Below, piece after piece: positions 9,384-16,581 of a stretch of 64,000 nucleotides of DNA (positions are counted from its first letter, which is position 1; every line of letters starts with the position of its first letter). The notes beneath the pieces were generated by a model that saw only the letters and a list, made by a program, of their open reading frames with translations, did not search any database and was not told where the DNA came from. The translations under genes were made by a program, and so were the position numbers. The stretch is from UBA7067 sp051880615 (lineage in GTDB: Bacteria; Bacillota; Clostridia; Oscillospirales; Acutalibacteraceae): NCBI GenBank assembly GCA_051880615.1, contig JBJEOH010000034.1, positions 289,727 to 353,726 of the forward strand. The letters run 5' to 3'.

Positions 9384-9448
9384 GATTTTCTCCTCCATTT
9401 TAAAGTGAATTAAATAAATAAAATCAACAGAACTTTTTCTGTAGTTTC

Positions 9449-9477
9449 ATTATATGAGATTGTTAAAAATTTGTCAA
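9449..9477 (-). promoter_or_regulatory. adhE promoter with Rex-like operator
   Basis: Minus strand: TTGACA (9477-9472), 17-nt spacer, TATAAT (9454-9449), a perfect consensus. The 18-mer TTGACAAATTTTTAACAA (9477-9460) begins at the -35 box and matches the Rex consensus TTGTTAA-4-TTAACAA at 12 of 14 defined positions. Rex is an NADH-sensing repressor of fermentation genes in Firmicutes. The operator call is inference. Confidence 0.65.
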
Positions 9478-9504
9478 TATCTTTTTCAAGTGAAATTTTT
9501 GTAA

Positions 9505-9554
9505 AATCCGCCTTGCTTTTCCGGTGTGTTTTTATCGGCAGAGCAAGACGGATT
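9505..9554 (-). terminator. possible terminator hairpin after the dCMP deaminase gene
   Basis: Arms AATCCGCCTTGCT (9505-9517) and AGCAAGACGGATT (9542-9554) pair over 13 positions with one mismatch around a 24-nt loop. On the minus strand TTTTACAAAAATT follows. The long loop makes this weak. The rest of 9555-9719 is AT-rich with nothing recognisable. Confidence 0.35.
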
Positions 9555-9719
9555 TCTGATGGTCTGATTTGTATATTTTCGTTATTACACGCAATAACAT
9601 TTATGTAATTTGACGATTATTTTGTCGGAAAAAGCCGGCAAAAAATAAGGCAAAATGAGTTTTAAACAACATTTTTTCTATTGCATTTTCATTCTTTGGG
9701 CAAAACAGAGAAATGAAGA

Positions 9720-10208
9720 TTAATACCCAAAAACTCCGTCAAGGCTTTCGTCGTTATTTACCCAGTCGTCAACATATATTGCGGTGAATTTCGTTTTTGA
9801 ATTTCTGATGATAACCTTTTTTATTCCCGAGTTTATTATCATTCTCTTGCACATAGCGCAGGAGTTTGCGTCCTCAATATATTCGCCCGTTCTTGCGTTT
9901 TTACCGACAAGGTACATCGTAGCGCCTATCATATCGTTTCGTGCGGCGTGAATAATGGCGTTTGCCTCTGCGTGAACACTGCGGCACAGCTCATACCGCT
10001 CACCACGCGGAATATTCTTGGTTTCTCTTATGCAGTGACCGAGGTCAATGCAGTTGCGCCTGCCTCTTGGTGCGCCGACATAGCCTGTTGAAATTATCTG
10101 GTCACGGTTTACGATAATTGCGCCGAAATTGCGCCTTAAACAGGTGCCCCTCTCCAGAACTGTTTCTGCTATGTCAAGGTAATAATTGTTCTTGTCAATT
10201 CTGTCCAT
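9720..10208 (-). CDS. dCMP deaminase (ComEB-type)
   Basis: 162 residues. Cytidine/deoxycytidylate deaminase fold: converts dCMP to dUMP for thymidylate synthesis. The zinc site is clear, with the HAEANAI motif (His zinc ligand, Glu proton shuttle) and the pair of cysteines in SCAMCKRM. The N-terminal AETVLERGTCLRRNFGAIIV and YVGAPRGRRNCIDLGHC regions match ComE operon protein 2 and dCMP deaminases, including a second cysteine/histidine cluster. It is not in a comE operon here; comEC is 24 kb away. The start follows GGGGGCGAG. A 22-nt sequence shared with 28044-28065 lies just upstream (10229-10250). Confidence 0.92.
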   Translation of the reverse strand: MDRIDKNNYYLDIAETVLERGTCLRRNFGAIIVNRDQIISTGYVGAPRGRRNCIDLGHCIRETKNIPRGERYELCRSVHAEANAIIHAARNDMIGATMYLVGKNARTGEYIEDANSCAMCKRMIINSGIKKVIIRNSKTKFTAIYVDDWVNNDESLDGVFGY

Positions 10209-10416
10209 TATGCTCGCCCCCGAACTGATTTTTATTAGGTATTAGTATTATATACAAATATATAATAGCTTATTTTGCATAGATAATCAACAGGGTAAAG
10301 GTGACAAATAATTCAGGACTTGTTTGTGTAATCGTTATTCCTATTTTCTTTGTCGGAAACATCATTTGCTTTTCGTGTATAAAATCACAAAATTTCAGAG
10401 AATTTATACATTTCGC

Positions 10417-10445
10417 TTGCATTTTGCCGTAAGCTATATTATCAT
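10417..10445 (+). promoter_or_regulatory. promoter of the amino-acid ABC importer operon
   Basis: TTGCAT (10417-10422), 17-nt spacer, TATCAT (10440-10445), 36 nt before the start codon of the binding protein gene. Confidence 0.55.
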
Positions 10446-10481
10446 ATAATTTAACAATATGTTAAGAAAAGAGGACTAACA

Positions 10482-11300
10482 ATGAAAAAAATTATTTCCG
10501 GCATACTCGCATTGACAATGCTCTGTTCGGCTGCGCTTTCACTCACAGCCTGCGGCTCATCTTCAGGCTCTTCAAGCAGCAGTACAACAGCGAAGGTTCA
10601 GAGCATTGACGACCTTAAAAATGTTAAAATCGGCGTTCAGCTCGGCACAACAGGCGACCTTTATGCAACCGACTGCGAAGAGGACGGCTGTACTATTGAC
10701 CGTTACAATAAGGGTGCAGACGCAGTGCTGGCTCTTACTCAGAACAAGGTTGACTGCGTAATCATCGACAACGAGCCTGCAAAGGCTTTTGTAGCTGCAA
10801 ACAAGGGTCTTAAAATTCTTGACGAGCCTTTTGCAGAAGAGGAATACGCAATCTGCGTAGCTAAGAACAACACCGAGCTCAGGGACAACATCAACAAGGC
10901 TCTGAAAGAGCTTAAAGAGGACGGCACTGTTGATAAGATTATCAACAACTTCATCGGCGATGACACAAAGGGCAAGTCACCGTATGAAACACCTGCCGGA
11001 ACAGATACTTCAAAGGGCGAGCTTCACATGGCAACAAACGCTGCCTTTGAACCGTATGAGTATCAGGAGGGCGGCAAGGTTGTCGGCATTGACGCAATGC
11101 TCGCACAGGCAATTTGCGACAAGCTCGGCTACAAGCTTGTTATCGACGATATGGACTTTGACGCTATCATCACAGCCGTTCAGTCAGGTAAGGCTGACTT
11201 CGGTATGGCAGGTATGACTGTTACAGAGGAGAGAGAGAAGTCAATCAACTTCACCGATACCTACACAAAGGCTAAGCAGGTTATTATCGTTAAAGAGTAA
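10482..11300 (+). CDS. amino-acid ABC transporter substrate-binding lipoprotein, lobes in permuted order
   Basis: 272 residues. A lipoprotein signal ends in LTAC (Cys24). The mature protein belongs to bacterial solute-binding family 3, which captures polar amino acids outside the cell for the adjacent permease. The canonical second half comes first: SIDDLKNVKIGVQLGTTG, VDCVIIDNEPAKAF, FAEEEYAI and KEDGTVDKIINNFIGDD (~41-160). The canonical first half follows: MATNAAFEPYEY, GKVVGIDAMLAQAI, MDFDAIITAVQSGKADFGMAG, MTVTEERE and ending in KQVIIVKE (~183-272). This is a circular permutation joined by a linker at ~161-182. All ligand-contact motifs are present, so it is probably functional. The start follows AAGAGGA. 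Ligand class is inference. Confidence 0.93.
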   Translation: MKKIISGILALTMLCSAALSLTACGSSSGSSSSSTTAKVQSIDDLKNVKIGVQLGTTGDLYATDCEEDGCTIDRYNKGADAVLALTQNKVDCVIIDNEPAKAFVAANKGLKILDEPFAEEEYAICVAKNNTELRDNINKALKELKEDGTVDKIINNFIGDDTKGKSPYETPAGTDTSKGELHMATNAAFEPYEYQEGGKVVGIDAMLAQAICDKLGYKLVIDDMDFDAIITAVQSGKADFGMAGMTVTEEREKSINFTDTYTKAKQVIIVKE

Positions 11301-11327
11301 TTATTTCGGGCATAAGCTCGGTAACGG

Positions 11328-11367
11328 AGCCGCGCTTTGGGCTTTGGCTTAAAAGCACGGCTTTTTT
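11328..11367 (+). terminator. intra-operon terminator/attenuator after the binding protein gene
   Basis: An 11-bp stem with one mismatch (AGCCGCGCTTT / AAAGCACGGCT) is followed by TTTTTT, 28-67 nt after the stop. Partial read-through would give more binding protein than permease and ATPase, as is common for such importers. Confidence 0.7.
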
Positions 11368-11419
11368 GCCGCCTTGCGGCAATAATTAATTCATAAATTC
11401 AAAAAAAGGAGGACAAGGA

Positions 11420-12151
11420 ATGGAACAATTTTTTTCCGATCTGGCGGCAAGCTTTGAAAGAACCTTTATAACCGATAACCGTTGGTTGCAGCTTTTGTCT
11501 GGTCTTGGCGTAACGGTTGAAATAACCTTGTGCGCGGCTGTCATCGGCATTGTTCTGGGCTTTCTTATCGCCATTGTGCGCTCAACGCACGATATGCAGC
11601 TTTTGGGCAGAAAATGCTCAAAGCCGAACGACTATATTCTTAAGGTTCTTAATTTTATCTGTAATATTTACATAACTGTAATCAGAGGAACGCCGGTAGT
11701 TATTCAGCTTATGATAATTTACTATGTCATTCTTTCTTCCTTGCGAGAGGGAATTATTGCGGCGATAATTGCATTTGGTTTGAACTCTGCGGCTTATGTT
11801 GCCGAGATTGTGCGTTCGGGTATTATGTCGATTGATAAGGGTCAGTTTGAGGCGAGCCGTTCACTGGGCTTTGACTACAAAAGCACCATGATTCATATTA
11901 TTATTCCGCAGGCATTCAAGAACATTCTGCCGGCTCTGGGCAACGAGTTTATCGTGCTTGTAAAGGAAACCTCAGTTGCAGGCTATGTTGCGCTTCAGGA
12001 CCTGACATATGTCGGAAATCTCATCCGTTCCCGTACATACGAGGCATTCTTCCCGCTTATTACGGTTGCGGTGATTTACCTCATTATTGTTCTTATCCTG
12101 ACATTCTTCCTCAAAAAGCTTGAAAGGAGGCTGCGCAACAGTGATCACTAA
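11420..12151 (+). CDS. amino-acid ABC transporter permease (HisM/GlnP family)
   Basis: 243 residues with about five hydrophobic segments (~28-50, 74-108, 110-130, 155-180, 205-232). The conserved sequences TVIRGTPVVIQLMIIYYV, AYVAEIVRSGIMSIDKGQFEASRSLGF (holding the EAA motif that docks the ATPase) and IVLVKETS are typical of polar amino-acid uptake permeases. A single permease gene suggests a homodimer. It follows AAAAGGAGG and overlaps the ATPase gene by 11 nt, so the two are probably translationally coupled. Confidence 0.95.
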   Translation: MEQFFSDLAASFERTFITDNRWLQLLSGLGVTVEITLCAAVIGIVLGFLIAIVRSTHDMQLLGRKCSKPNDYILKVLNFICNIYITVIRGTPVVIQLMIIYYVILSSLREGIIAAIIAFGLNSAAYVAEIVRSGIMSIDKGQFEASRSLGFDYKSTMIHIIIPQAFKNILPALGNEFIVLVKETSVAGYVALQDLTYVGNLIRSRTYEAFFPLITVAVIYLIIVLILTFFLKKLERRLRNSDH

Positions 12152-12881
12152 TGATGTGCTTATCAGAGTAAACAATCTGCAAAAATCCTTCGGTGATGTG
12201 CAGGTGCTCAAAGGAATTAACGCCGAAATCCGCAAGGGCGATGTTATGGTTGTAATCGGTGCTTCGGGTTCGGGCAAATCAACATTTCTGCGCTGTCTTA
12301 ACAGGCTTGAAGAGCCGACAGGAGGAACGATACTCTTTGAGGGAACAGACATAACCGACCCGAAGGTGAACATCAACCTGCACAGACAGAAAATGGGTAT
12401 GGTGTTCCAGCAGTTTAATCTGTTTCCGCATATGACGGTGCTCAAGAATATGACCTTAGCCCCGATGAAGCTTTTGCATTTAAGCCGCGAAGAAGCCGAG
12501 AAACAGGCAATGGAGCTGCTTGAAAGAGTAGGACTTGCCGACAGAGCAGGCGCATATCCGTCACAGCTTTCGGGCGGACAGAAGCAGAGAATAGCCATAG
12601 TCCGTGCGCTTTGTATGAATCCCGATGTAATGCTGTTTGACGAGCCGACAAGTGCTCTTGACCCCGAGATGGTCGGCGAGGTGCTTGAGGTTATGAAAAA
12701 TCTTGCAAAAGACGGAATGACAATGGTTGTTGTTACTCACGAAATGGGCTTTGCAAGAGAGGTCGGAACGGAAGTAGTTTTCGTTGATGACGGTGTTATT
12801 TTAGAGCAGGGACCGCCGCAGGAGTTCTTCGGCAACCCGAAAAACCAAAGACTCAAGGACTTTTTGTCAAAGGTTCTGTAA
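12141..12881 (+). CDS. amino-acid ABC transporter ATP-binding protein (GlnQ-type)
   Basis: About 246 residues. Walker A GASGSGKST, Q-loop VFQQFNLFPH, signature LSGGQKQR, Walker B VMLFDEPTSALD and the H-loop VVVTHEMGF are intact. The FNLFPHMTVLKN and LDPEMVGEVL sequences are characteristic of the polar amino-acid uptake subfamily. Start taken as GTG at 12141, about 11 nt after AAAGGAGG; an in-frame TTG at 12120 lies upstream of that site and is rejected. Third gene of the importer operon; a terminator follows. Confidence 0.94.
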   Translation: MITNDVLIRVNNLQKSFGDVQVLKGINAEIRKGDVMVVIGASGSGKSTFLRCLNRLEEPTGGTILFEGTDITDPKVNINLHRQKMGMVFQQFNLFPHMTVLKNMTLAPMKLLHLSREEAEKQAMELLERVGLADRAGAYPSQLSGGQKQRIAIVRALCMNPDVMLFDEPTSALDPEMVGEVLEVMKNLAKDGMTMVVVTHEMGFAREVGTEVVFVDDGVILEQGPPQEFFGNPKNQRLKDFLSKVL

Positions 12882-12910
12882 TTTTGATTTAAGCTTAATA
12901 TATAATAAAA

Positions 12911-12940
12911 GGGCGAATCCACAGCGGATTCGCCCTTGAT
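12911..12940. terminator. bidirectional terminator, ABC operon / glyA
   Basis: A perfect 10-bp stem GGGCGAATCC/GGATTCGCCC with a 5-nt loop, T-rich on both sides, lies between convergent genes. Confidence 0.85.
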
Positions 12941-12955
12941 TTTATTATTTAGAAA

Positions 12956-14209
12956 TTACTCATACAGAGGATACTTATTGCAAAGCTCGGTAACGCCTGC
13001 TCTTACTGCGTCAGCGTTGCCCTCAAAGTCCTCGGTTACCATTGTGATGAATTCGGCAATCTTGTCCATATCGTCCTCTTTGAAGCCTCTTGTAGTCACA
13101 GCCGCTGTGCCCATTCTCACGCCGCTTGTAACAAACGGGCTTCTCGGCTCGTTCGGAACGGTGTTCTTGTTGGCGGTGATGTAAACCTCGTCAAGACGAT
13201 GCTCAAGCTCCTTGCCGGTAAGCTCTGTTTCCTTTAAGTCGAGCAGTAATACATGGTTGTCAGTGCCGCCTGATACAAGCTTGTGACCTCTCTTGATAAG
13301 ACCGTCAGCAAGTGCCTTGCAGTTTTTGACAATCTGCTCGCCGTAAGCCTTAAACTCAGGCTTTAATGCTTCACCCAGACAAACAGCCTTTGCGGCGATA
13401 GTGTGCATCAGCGGACCGCCCTGTGTGCCGGGGAAAATAGCCTTGTCGATTGCCTTTGCGAATTCCTCCTTGCAGAGGATAAGTCCGCCTCTGGGTCCTC
13501 TTAAGGTCTTGTGGGTTGTTGTTGTAACAAAGTGAGCATGCTCAGCAGGGTTCGGGTGAACGCCTGCCGCAACAAGTCCTGCGATGTGCGCCATATCAAC
13601 CATAAGATAAGCGCCGCACGCGTCTGCAATTTCGCGGAATTTTTTGAAATCTATAATTCTCGGATATGCGCTTGCACCGCATACAATGAGCTTTGGCTTG
13701 CACTCAAGTGCCTGCTCCATTACCTTGTCATAATCTATTCTGTGTGTTTCGGGGTCAACACCGTATGCAACGAAGTTGTAGTATTTGCCGCTTAAGTTTA
13801 CGGGTGAGCCGTGTGTGAGGTGACCGCCTTCGCTTAAGTTCATACCCATAACCGTGTCGCCCGGCTCAAGCATAGCAAAGTAAACAGCCATATTTGCCTG
13901 TGCGCCCGAGTGAGGCTGTACATTTGCGTGCTCTGCGCCGAAAAGCTCGCAGGCTCTTTTGCGCGCGATTTCCTCAACAACATCAACGCACTGACAGCCG
14001 CCGTAATAACGCTTGCCGGGATAACCCTCGGCGTACTTGTTTGTCAGTACGCTGCCCATAGCCGCCATAACGGCAGGGGAAACGATATTTTCAGAGGCGA
14101 TAAGTTCAATATTTCTTCTCTGTCTTTTAAGCTCCTCGTTCATAGCGTCTGCAACGGCGCTGTCGTATTCTCCGAGAAAGCCGATTGTATCTACCATATC
14201 CTTATACAT
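12956..14209 (-). CDS. glyA: serine hydroxymethyltransferase
   Basis: About 417 residues, the usual length. A PLP enzyme interconverting serine and glycine with transfer of a one-carbon unit to tetrahydrofolate. Recognised by LIASENIVSP near the N-terminus, YAEGYPGKRYYGG, VQPHSGAQANMAVY, MVDMAHIAGLVAAGVHPNP and the PLP-lysine motif TTTTHKTLRGPRGG (~Lys234). The start at 14209 is an ATG nine nt after GGAAAGG; a TTG at 14218 is an alternative. Monocistronic, with its own promoter and a shared terminator. Confidence 0.97.
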   Translation of the reverse strand: MYKDMVDTIGFLGEYDSAVADAMNEELKRQRRNIELIASENIVSPAVMAAMGSVLTNKYAEGYPGKRYYGGCQCVDVVEEIARKRACELFGAEHANVQPHSGAQANMAVYFAMLEPGDTVMGMNLSEGGHLTHGSPVNLSGKYYNFVAYGVDPETHRIDYDKVMEQALECKPKLIVCGASAYPRIIDFKKFREIADACGAYLMVDMAHIAGLVAAGVHPNPAEHAHFVTTTTHKTLRGPRGGLILCKEEFAKAIDKAIFPGTQGGPLMHTIAAKAVCLGEALKPEFKAYGEQIVKNCKALADGLIKRGHKLVSGGTDNHVLLLDLKETELTGKELEHRLDEVYITANKNTVPNEPRSPFVTSGVRMGTAAVTTRGFKEDDMDKIAEFITMVTEDFEGNADAVRAGVTELCNKYPLYE

Positions 14210-14245
14210 TTCAAACAATCCTTTCCTGTATGTTTTATATCCCTA

Positions 14246-14274
14246 ATTATATGGCAATATCCGTTTTATTGCAA
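14246..14274 (-). promoter_or_regulatory. glyA promoter
   Basis: Minus strand: TTGCAA (14274-14269), 17-nt spacer, TATAAT (14251-14246), about 37 nt from the start codon. Confidence 0.65.
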
Positions 14275-14319
14275 CACAATTTTTTGAAATAAAAATACTC
14301 ATAATAAGGTTCTGCACCC

Positions 14320-14498
14320 TTTTGTCGGCTTTGCCGACATTTCCCCTGTCAGGGGAATAACCCGTTAAAAGGGAGGCTAAAGCCTATCCGACGAACAGCA
14401 GAGCGACCCGGAACGGTCAAGACCGTTCCCTACGAACACACAAAACCCGTTGCGAATATCTCCACTCTCCACTCTTCACTCTCCACTCTCTTTAACAG
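14320..14498. repeat. mosaic of short dispersed intergenic repeats
   Basis: Between glyA and the next gene are several short inverted repeats in series: GTCGGCTTTGCCGAC, CCCCTGTCAGGGG and GGAACGGTCAAGACCGTTCC, then a low-complexity run of CTCCACTCT/CTTCACTCT units. The block 14409-14437 is an exact inverted copy (29 nt) of 59364-59392, and the CACTCTCCACTC run also recurs there (59301-59340). A related shorter copy of the GGAACGG palindrome is at 27514-27533. No coding potential is seen. Confidence 0.75.
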
Positions 14499-15542
14499 TC
14501 ATCTCTCACTGTATTCCTTTTGAAGAATGAAGTCGATATTTGCTCTTTCATATGTATTTAGGATGCTTTCGTCAAAATCACCGGGTTTTACTGTGCCGTT
14601 GTACCATGTGCATTTGTCAAAGTAGCTTTGTATTTCCGGCGTGTCAAACAGTCTTCCGTGGCGAGCATATATTTCGTTTCTTGCAAGTACAAGCTGTTCA
14701 CCAGAAATACCCTCAAGGTCGGAGTAGTCCAGATAGCGTGTGTCGCTGTTGGGGATTATATATGTGCTGATTGTCTTTTCGGGTTGTGTAGGCTCGGTCT
14801 GAGTTTCGGTTTCCGTTTCCGTCTCAGTTTCCGGCTCAGTGATTTCCGGTCCGATAGAAACAGAAAGCGTCACTGTTGTGCCTGCATCGTATTTGTCGCC
14901 TGCTCGCGGACTTTGGGTGATTATATATCCGCTTTGAACCAAGTCGCTGTTCTGCTTGATTATGCTAACATTAAAGCCGAGCTGTTCAAGTTCGTCTGTG
15001 GCGTCCTGCTGTGTTTGCCCCAGAACATCGGGCAGCTCAACCATAAGCTTTGTTGCTGTTGAGGGAGCTGTCGGGTCGGCTGAGGTTGCGCCTGTTGGCA
15101 ATGACTGCGAGCTGCCCGAGCAGCTTTTGCCCAGTATTATTGCCGCAAAGACAACGAAAGCTGTTATCAGGATTGCACCTACTATTATTATTGCAGCGAG
15201 AGCTTTTTTGTGCTTTTTAGGCTTTTCGTTGCCGTATTCATCGATATCGGCAGGAGCATAGGGTGCATATCCGCCGTTATAGCCTTGCGGCGGCTGATTG
15301 GATTGCTCGCCGTAAATAGGGGAAGAGTATCGGTCGCTGTAATAATCGTCAGAGGGGAAGTCAGCAGGAGCGTTTGCTCTGTTGTTTTCATATTCAATCT
15401 GACGGCATTCCTCGTCAATCCTTTTTTCTGCGCTGTCGCTGAAAATCTCGGTATCGTCATTGTGCGACTGAAGATTGTCACCGCAGTGCGGACAAAATTT
15501 TGCGTTTTCGTCAACGGTTCTGCCGCAGTTAATGCATTTCAT
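14499..15542 (-). CDS. zinc-ribbon / membrane / PASTA / YARHG protein
   Basis: About 347 residues. Order: N-terminal zinc ribbon (MKCINCGRTVDENAKFCPHCG), an acidic/Tyr-rich cytoplasmic linker, Lys-rich stop-transfer then one membrane helix (ALAAIIIVGAILITAFVVFAAIIL), a PASTA-like domain (VELPDVLGQTQQDATDELEQLGF...IITQSPRAG), a Glu-Thr repeat stalk (TETETETETQTEP), and a C-terminal YARHG domain (RNEIYARHGRLF...YFDKCTWYNG). YARHG domains are known extracellular modules of unclear role. PASTA domains bind peptidoglycan or muropeptides in kinases. The start at 15542 follows GGAAAGG; an upstream in-frame codon extends into non-coding sequence. Possibly a cell-wall sensor (inference). Confidence 0.85.
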   Translation of the reverse strand: MKCINCGRTVDENAKFCPHCGDNLQSHNDDTEIFSDSAEKRIDEECRQIEYENNRANAPADFPSDDYYSDRYSSPIYGEQSNQPPQGYNGGYAPYAPADIDEYGNEKPKKHKKALAAIIIVGAILITAFVVFAAIILGKSCSGSSQSLPTGATSADPTAPSTATKLMVELPDVLGQTQQDATDELEQLGFNVSIIKQNSDLVQSGYIITQSPRAGDKYDAGTTVTLSVSIGPEITEPETETETETETQTEPTQPEKTISTYIIPNSDTRYLDYSDLEGISGEQLVLARNEIYARHGRLFDTPEIQSYFDKCTWYNGTVKPGDFDESILNTYERANIDFILQKEYSER

Positions 15543-15640
15543 TTGTTTCACAGCCTTTCCTGATTTGATAATGCTAACGACAGAATTATACAACTTTTTC
15601 TTCGTAATTACAACCTTATTGCGAAAAAGGAAAAATGTAG

Positions 15641-15667
15641 CAAAAAATTGCCTCCCATAGGGGAGGC
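15641..15667 (-). terminator. terminator after the Cys-rich gene
   Basis: A 7-bp perfect stem GCCTCCC/GGGAGGC with a 4-nt loop, followed on the minus strand by AATTTTTTG. Confidence 0.7.
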
Positions 15668-15715
15668 AGAATTTCGTTTTCACATTGACGCATTAATATG
15701 AACTCTGATTTGTTG

Positions 15716-16525
15716 CTACTGTCGGCAGCAGCAACCGTCATCATCGTCAGTATCGGTTACTCTCGGCGGGAAAAATTCATCGGTCGGGAATTCAAGGCGG
15801 TTGAACATCTCGCACGGATTGTCTGAGGTAGTCACGCACTCTTTTTCAGGCACACAGAAATCGTATGACGGAACAAGCAGCTGCACATTTCTCTCTATCC
15901 TTACTATAGTGAATATTCCGATTGTCACGAGTACATCGCGGTCACCCTTACAGCTCGGCATCTCGGAGCCGAAACGGCAGCAGATATGCCTTGGTATCGG
16001 GCAGCACGGAGGACACTCGCCGCATTTTTTCACGATTTTCGCCGACAGTGCTATCGGCTTTGCAACCTGCACGGTAGCCTTTGGGAGATTTCTTTTCGGC
16101 GGATGCTGGTCGTCGTCATCGTTTCTGACATAATCAGAGCTGAACACCCTGACATTGCCCTCGCTGCCGAAAAGTATAACCTTCTTGTTGAAAATGCTCA
16201 GTCCCTTTACAACCGTTGCGATTGATTTTGGTGCGGCGTAAACCTCAAGCTCTACCTCAAAGAAGTAGGTCATATCGACCGAGAAAAATCCCCGGTGAAA
16301 AGGCACCGCCTCTAAATCAATCATAACATTGATTACATCAACATCTTTAAGTCTTACATTTGTGGCGCAGTCGATAAGCTCCTGTGCCTCCGGGCAGAAA
16401 TACACCCTTAAGTCGCTCAGGCAGTCCTTGTCGGAGCAACTGTCGTAAACTCTGTATGCGTCAATGCACACAGCCTCTTTTATGTTGGACAGGTCAATGC
16501 TTGCGCCGATTTTTTCATCAGACAT
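15716..16525 (-). CDS. conserved-looking Cys-rich protein of unknown function
   Basis: 269 residues, no signal peptide and no membrane helix. I do not recognise a named domain. It is cysteine-rich (VCIDAYRVYDSCSDKDCLSDLRVYFCPEA near the N-terminus; KKCGECPPCCPIPRHICCRFG in the middle) and ends in DTDDDDGCCCRQ. The paired cysteines and terminal CCC suggest metal binding or disulfide cross-linking; a spore-coat or structural role is conceivable in a spore former, but nothing proves it. AGGAGGC precedes the start. The gene lies between the nnrE/nnrD fusion and a terminator. Codon use looks like its neighbours. Confidence 0.75.
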   Translation of the reverse strand: MSDEKIGASIDLSNIKEAVCIDAYRVYDSCSDKDCLSDLRVYFCPEAQELIDCATNVRLKDVDVINVMIDLEAVPFHRGFFSVDMTYFFEVELEVYAAPKSIATVVKGLSIFNKKVILFGSEGNVRVFSSDYVRNDDDDQHPPKRNLPKATVQVAKPIALSAKIVKKCGECPPCCPIPRHICCRFGSEMPSCKGDRDVLVTIGIFTIVRIERNVQLLVPSYDFCVPEKECVTTSDNPCEMFNRLEFPTDEFFPPRVTDTDDDDGCCCRQ

Positions 16526-16581
16526 AAAATAATAGCCTCCTTACGCTTTTACTATTATCTTATGGGGATGAGTTTATTTTG

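Noticed and set aside
14320..14498. Possible riboswitch upstream of glyA
   Set aside because: The hairpins lie upstream of the glyA promoter at 14246-14274, outside the transcript, and match dispersed repeats elsewhere.
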